From positions 2,990,501 to 3,054,500 of the forward strand of contig NZ_CP107031.2 in NCBI RefSeq assembly GCF_027474845.2: a stretch of 64,000 nt of DNA, in the 5' to 3' direction. The position numbers and the translations under genes were made by a program. The stretch is from Maribacter aestuarii. Its GTDB lineage: Bacteria > Bacteroidota > Bacteroidia > Flavobacteriales > Flavobacteriaceae. Below the pieces are notes generated by a model. The model had not been told where the DNA came from and ran no database searches. It worked only from the letters and a program-made list of their open reading frames with translations. Below, in pieces: positions 61,184 to 64,000 of the stretch; the first letter of the stretch is position 1; the number at the start of each line of letters is the position of its first letter.

Positions 61184-62080
61184 ATGTTTTCTGCAAAACA
61201 AAAGACAGTACAACAACATTTTAAGAAAGGTTTTGCCATGTGCTTGTGTGGCCTACTCCTATTTTCTTGTGACTCTTTTTTCAAGAAAAAAGAAGAGCAA
61301 GGGGCCTTGGCCAGAGTGGGTGAATCCTATCTGTACGATGAGGATATAAGACCCTTCATGACGGATGGAATGTCTAAATCCGATAGTGCATCTTTTGTAA
61401 CCAACTACATTAATAATTGGGCTTCTAAACAGTTGTTATTATCCAAAGCGAAAATTAATCTACCCGAAGAGAAACTGGCAGAGTTTGATAATTTGGTCAG
61501 TGAGTATCGTGTAGATTTATATACTAGGGCCTATAAAGAGGCATTGGTATCGCAAGGGGCAGATTCCCTAATTTCTACAAATCAATTGGAGGAATTTTAC
61601 GAAAGGGAAAAGGAAAATTTTAGGCTGAAGGAAAGAATAGCGCAATTGAGGTTTATAGAAATTCCTAACAACTTCTTAGATAAGAATGAGGTAATCAAAA
61701 GACTTAAGAGTTTTAAGGAAGCGGATGTGGCCTATTTGGATTCTATAGGCGTACAATTTAAAAAGTTACATTTTAATGATTCTCTTTGGGTCAAGTCCTC
61801 TAGGATATTTGAGGAAATCCCGCCTATAACCCCTGAAAATCAGAACAAGTACTTAAAAAAATCACAATTTTTTGAATTGGAGGATGCTAACGGGGTATAT
61901 TTGGTGAAAATAGAGGATGTTAAGGATTTGAACGAAATTGCACCGCTATCTTTTGTAACACCTACCATAAAGCAAGTCTTATTAAGTCGCAGAAAAATTG
62001 ACTACCTGCGTAAACTCGAAACCGAAATCATAGATGAAGCAATCAAGGATAAAGAATTTGAAGTTTATACCAAAGATTAA
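61184..62080 (+). CDS. SurA-like chaperone lipoprotein with degenerate PPIase domain
   Basis: 298 aa from ATG 61184 (279 if ATG 61238 is used). Lipobox LLLFSC after KKGFAMCLCG. SurA-type N-terminal helices (LARVGESYLYDEDIRPFM, then QLLLSKAKINLPEEKLAEFDN), with FYEREKENFRLKERIAQLRFIEIP at the junction to a shortened C-terminal part. The parvulin catalytic core is not convincing. Upstream ATG codons (61127) lie before the predicted transcription start. It overlaps the next gene by 47 bp and so is translationally coupled. Confidence 0.78.
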   Translation: MFSAKQKTVQQHFKKGFAMCLCGLLLFSCDSFFKKKEEQGALARVGESYLYDEDIRPFMTDGMSKSDSASFVTNYINNWASKQLLLSKAKINLPEEKLAEFDNLVSEYRVDLYTRAYKEALVSQGADSLISTNQLEEFYEREKENFRLKERIAQLRFIEIPNNFLDKNEVIKRLKSFKEADVAYLDSIGVQFKKLHFNDSLWVKSSRIFEEIPPITPENQNKYLKKSQFFELEDANGVYLVKIEDVKDLNEIAPLSFVTPTIKQVLLSRRKIDYLRKLETEIIDEAIKDKEFEVYTKD

Positions 62081-63515
62081 AGGAGCAGTTTTGGCAGCTA
62101 TATGGTGTGCCGGACTCGCAATATCCGCTCAAGATTCTATACCGGAAGTTCCGGATAATCAGGTTGAGCCCATGGAAAATATTGCTGAGGCTACACCTAA
62201 GAAAAAAGATTCAACCAATAATTTCAAAAGAATCAAACTCGATGGCATCGCAGCAGTGGTAGGCGATTATGTAATATTGGATTCTGATATTGAGAAAACG
62301 TTGATAGATCTAAAAAGTCAGGGTGCGAATACGGCAGATATTACACGATGCGGTCTTTTAGGTAAGTTAATGGAGGATCGTCTGTACGCACACCAAGCGG
62401 TGCAGGACAGTATTTTGGTTTCCGATGACGAAGTAAATGCTACGGGAGACCGTCAACTCCAGTCTTTGGTACAACAGATTGGCTCTATGGACAAGGTGCT
62501 TAAATATTATAAAAAAACAGATGAGGCCAGTTTTAGGGAGGAGCTTTATAAAATTAACAAACTGCGTATGCTTTCTGAACGCATGCAACAGGATATCATT
62601 AAAGAGATAGAGATAACCCCGGAAGAAGTACGTCAATTCTTTAATAAGATACCAGAGGACGAACGTCCTGTTTTTGGGGCAGAATTGGAGATTGCACAGA
62701 TTGTAAAGTCTCCTGAGCCTTCCGAGGAAGAAAAGCAAAAGGTGGTTGATAAGCTAAATCAGATAAAAGCTGATGTTGAGGATAATGATGCTAGTTTTAG
62801 CGTAAAGGCTATTCTATACTCACAGGATCCAGGGTCTAAATCCAAAGGAGGATTTTATAGTATTACGAAGCAAACTGGATTTGACAAAACATTCAAGGAT
62901 GTGGCTTTTAGTCTACAGGAAGGTGAAATTTCAGAACCTTTTGAGACTGCTTTTGGATACCACATCATTTTTATTGAGAAGATAAGAGGTCAAGAATTGG
63001 ATTTAAGGCATATTTTGATTCAACCCGAAATATCTGAAAATGCTTTAGAGGAAGCTAAGACGGAATTGGATAGTATCCGTTTAAAAGTAATGAACGGGGA
63101 ATTTACATTTGCTGAAGCGGCACTTAATTTTTCCGATGAAAAAGAGACAAAGTTTGATGGTGGACTTTTGAGGAATCCACAAGATTTTAGTTCCCGTTTT
63201 GAGTTGACAAAAATGGACCCTGCCTTATATAATCAAGTCAGGAATCTGAAGGATAACGAACTTTCCTATCCTATTTTAGAGCAGGATCCCCGAGGTGGAC
63301 CTCCAAAATATAAAATTTTGAAGGTGACCAATAGGTTTGATGAACACGTAGCGGACTTCGCCAAGGATTATACTAAAATACAGCAGCTTGCACTGACCGA
63401 AAAACAGTTCAACGCCATTAAAGAATGGATGGATGAGCATATTGAGGATACTTATATTAGTGTGAACGAGGCGAACACGGATTGCGACTTTGCCAATAAT
63501 TGGATAAAGGAATAA
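62034..63515 (+). CDS. surA: Periplasmic peptidyl-prolyl isomerase/chaperone SurA
   Basis: 493 aa with a signal peptide (about 1-33, ending LAISAQ). SurA N-domain ([24 protein letters not shown] near residue 70, [17 protein letters not shown]) and parvulin domains: [22 protein letters not shown] region (core 1), [41 protein letters not shown] (core 2). Assists outer-membrane protein folding. Sits between a SurA-like lipoprotein and moxR; this trio is a common Flavobacteria arrangement. Confidence 0.9.
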   Translation: MKQSRIKNLKFIPKIKGAVLAAIWCAGLAISAQDSIPEVPDNQVEPMENIAEATPKKKDSTNNFKRIKLDGIAAVVGDYVILDSDIEKTLIDLKSQGANTADITRCGLLGKLMEDRLYAHQAVQDSILVSDDEVNATGDRQLQSLVQQIGSMDKVLKYYKKTDEASFREELYKINKLRMLSERMQQDIIKEIEITPEEVRQFFNKIPEDERPVFGAELEIAQIVKSPEPSEEEKQKVVDKLNQIKADVEDNDASFSVKAILYSQDPGSKSKGGFYSITKQTGFDKTFKDVAFSLQEGEISEPFETAFGYHIIFIEKIRGQELDLRHILIQPEISENALEEAKTELDSIRLKVMNGEFTFAEAALNFSDEKETKFDGGLLRNPQDFSSRFELTKMDPALYNQVRNLKDNELSYPILEQDPRGGPPKYKILKVTNRFDEHVADFAKDYTKIQQLALTEKQFNAIKEWMDEHIEDTYISVNEANTDCDFANNWIKE

Positions 63516-63519
63516 CTGT

Positions 63520-64000
63520 ATGTCAGATGTTGCCGCTATTAAGCTCCTTGTTGAAAAACATATTGCGCTTAAAAAGGAAATTGCAAAAATAATTGTCGGC
63601 CAGGAAGTCGTAATCGACCAAATACTACTGTCCATATATACCGGTGGCCATTCCCTATTGATAGGTGTTCCCGGGCTTGCAAAAACCCTTATGGTCAATA
63701 CCATTGCCCAAGCATTAGGGTTGGATTTTAAGCGTATCCAGTTTACCCCAGATTTGATGCCCAGCGATATTCTAGGAAGCGAAGTCCTTGATCAGGCTAG
63801 AAACTTCAAGTTTATCAAGGGACCTATATTCGCCAATATTATTCTGGCTGATGAGATTAATAGAACGCCTCCAAAAACTCAGGCCGCTTTATTGGAGGCA
63901 ATGCAGGAGCGCGCGGTGACTATTGCCGGCGTTCAACACAAACTAGAATTGCCGTATTTTGTTCTCGCCACTCAAAATCCAATAGAACAAGAAGGAACTT
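63520..64000 (+). CDS. MoxR-type AAA ATPase (3' part outside window)
   Basis: First 160 codons of a MoxR AAA chaperone. [42 protein letters not shown] (Walker A GVPGLAKT near residue 49), then [38 protein letters not shown] (Walker B and sensor) near 110-133, and [13 protein letters not shown] 63520 is 4 bp after the surA stop. MoxR proteins usually partner with DUF58 and von Willebrand genes, which would lie beyond the window. Confidence 0.95.
   Translation, partial: MSDVAAIKLLVEKHIALKKEIAKIIVGQEVVIDQILLSIYTGGHSLLIGVPGLAKTLMVNTIAQALGLDFKRIQFTPDLMPSDILGSEVLDQARNFKFIKGPIFANIILADEINRTPPKTQAALLEAMQERAVTIAGVQHKLELPYFVLATQNPIEQEGT

Noticed and set aside
1..64000. tRNA, rRNA, prophage, insertion sequence or integrase
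   Set aside because: None seen by eye. The cassette-like tails at 16-21 kb have no integrase in the window; a tRNA scan was not possible.

Overview
The window is chromosomal DNA from a member of the Bacteroidota, most probably a marine Flavobacteriaceae of the Zobellia/Maribacter/Arenibacter kind. The evidence is the gene content (DUF2911, DUF4105/Lnb, DUF4198, DUF1080, MG2/TonB-plug surface proteins, Tat-exported Gfo/Idh oxidoreductases, GyrI-like, DUF2795), the A+T-rich composition, and at least two promoters of the Bacteroidota type (TTG, 19 bp, TAnnTTT). Genus is inference. No rRNA, tRNA, CRISPR array, prophage or insertion sequence was found.

Layout. 1-5.5 kb: meaB (cut by the window edge), DUF2911 and aldose epimerase on the minus strand, divergent from an ECF sigma factor / membrane protein / secreted DUF4097-like protein operon. 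4.7-9.5 kb: minus-strand carbohydrate cluster (CBM9-like lipoprotein, two Tat-signal Gfo/Idh oxidoreductases, a double DUF1080 lipoprotein), which reads as an extracytoplasmic 3-keto-sugar pathway. 9.6-16 kb: msrA, an M23 peptidase, two tiny secreted proteins, and the tesA / ybbA / ybbP block. 16-21 kb: an AT-richer accessory region of gene-cassette character (two hydrolase-TPR proteins, four orphan genes, recurring 3' tails, a duplicated ybbP end). 21-29.5 kb: DEAD-box-type helicase, SRPBCC protein, a third tiny secreted protein, amidohydrolase, M14 peptidase, histidine kinase. 29.6-38.8 kb: secA, DUF2795, cobalamin adenosyltransferase, an internally deleted methyltransferase-like protein, a fourth tiny secreted protein, ABC-F, DUF4105/Lnb. 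38.8-44 kb: pssA, a small GNAT / GyrI-like / MFS / DUF4345 operon, DUF4198, an ArsC-like phosphatase. 44-49 kb: a tandem pair of about 800-residue MG2/TonB-plug surface proteins. 49-54 kb: the envelope operon kdsD-tatC-CMD-lptB divergent from recQ, then a dead LD-carboxypeptidase gene. 55-64 kb: fasciclin protein, carboxypeptidase-like-domain protein, AraC-type membrane regulator, rluF, a beta-lactamase-fold lipoprotein, SRPBCC, two SurA-type chaperones and moxR (cut by the window edge).

The most interesting signal is a family of four very small secreted proteins (about 75-85 aa) at 11254, 11882, 23442 and 35419(-). They share a signal peptide ending near AQA and a basic C-terminal module around KN[SA]RVK[KR]. 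Three of them (11254, 23442, 35419) are preceded by the same roughly 160-bp array of short boxes (ACCG, TCGGT or TCGAT, ATCGAT, ATC, ACCGA, TTTCAGCG, then a TATAATAG/TATATTTA -7-like element), with spacers conserved to within one base while the spacer sequence drifts. Two steps in the array are exactly 21 bp, as expected for tandem binding by a LytTR-type regulator. The fourth copy has a simpler 21-bp-phased pair. I know of no description of this protein-plus-element system.
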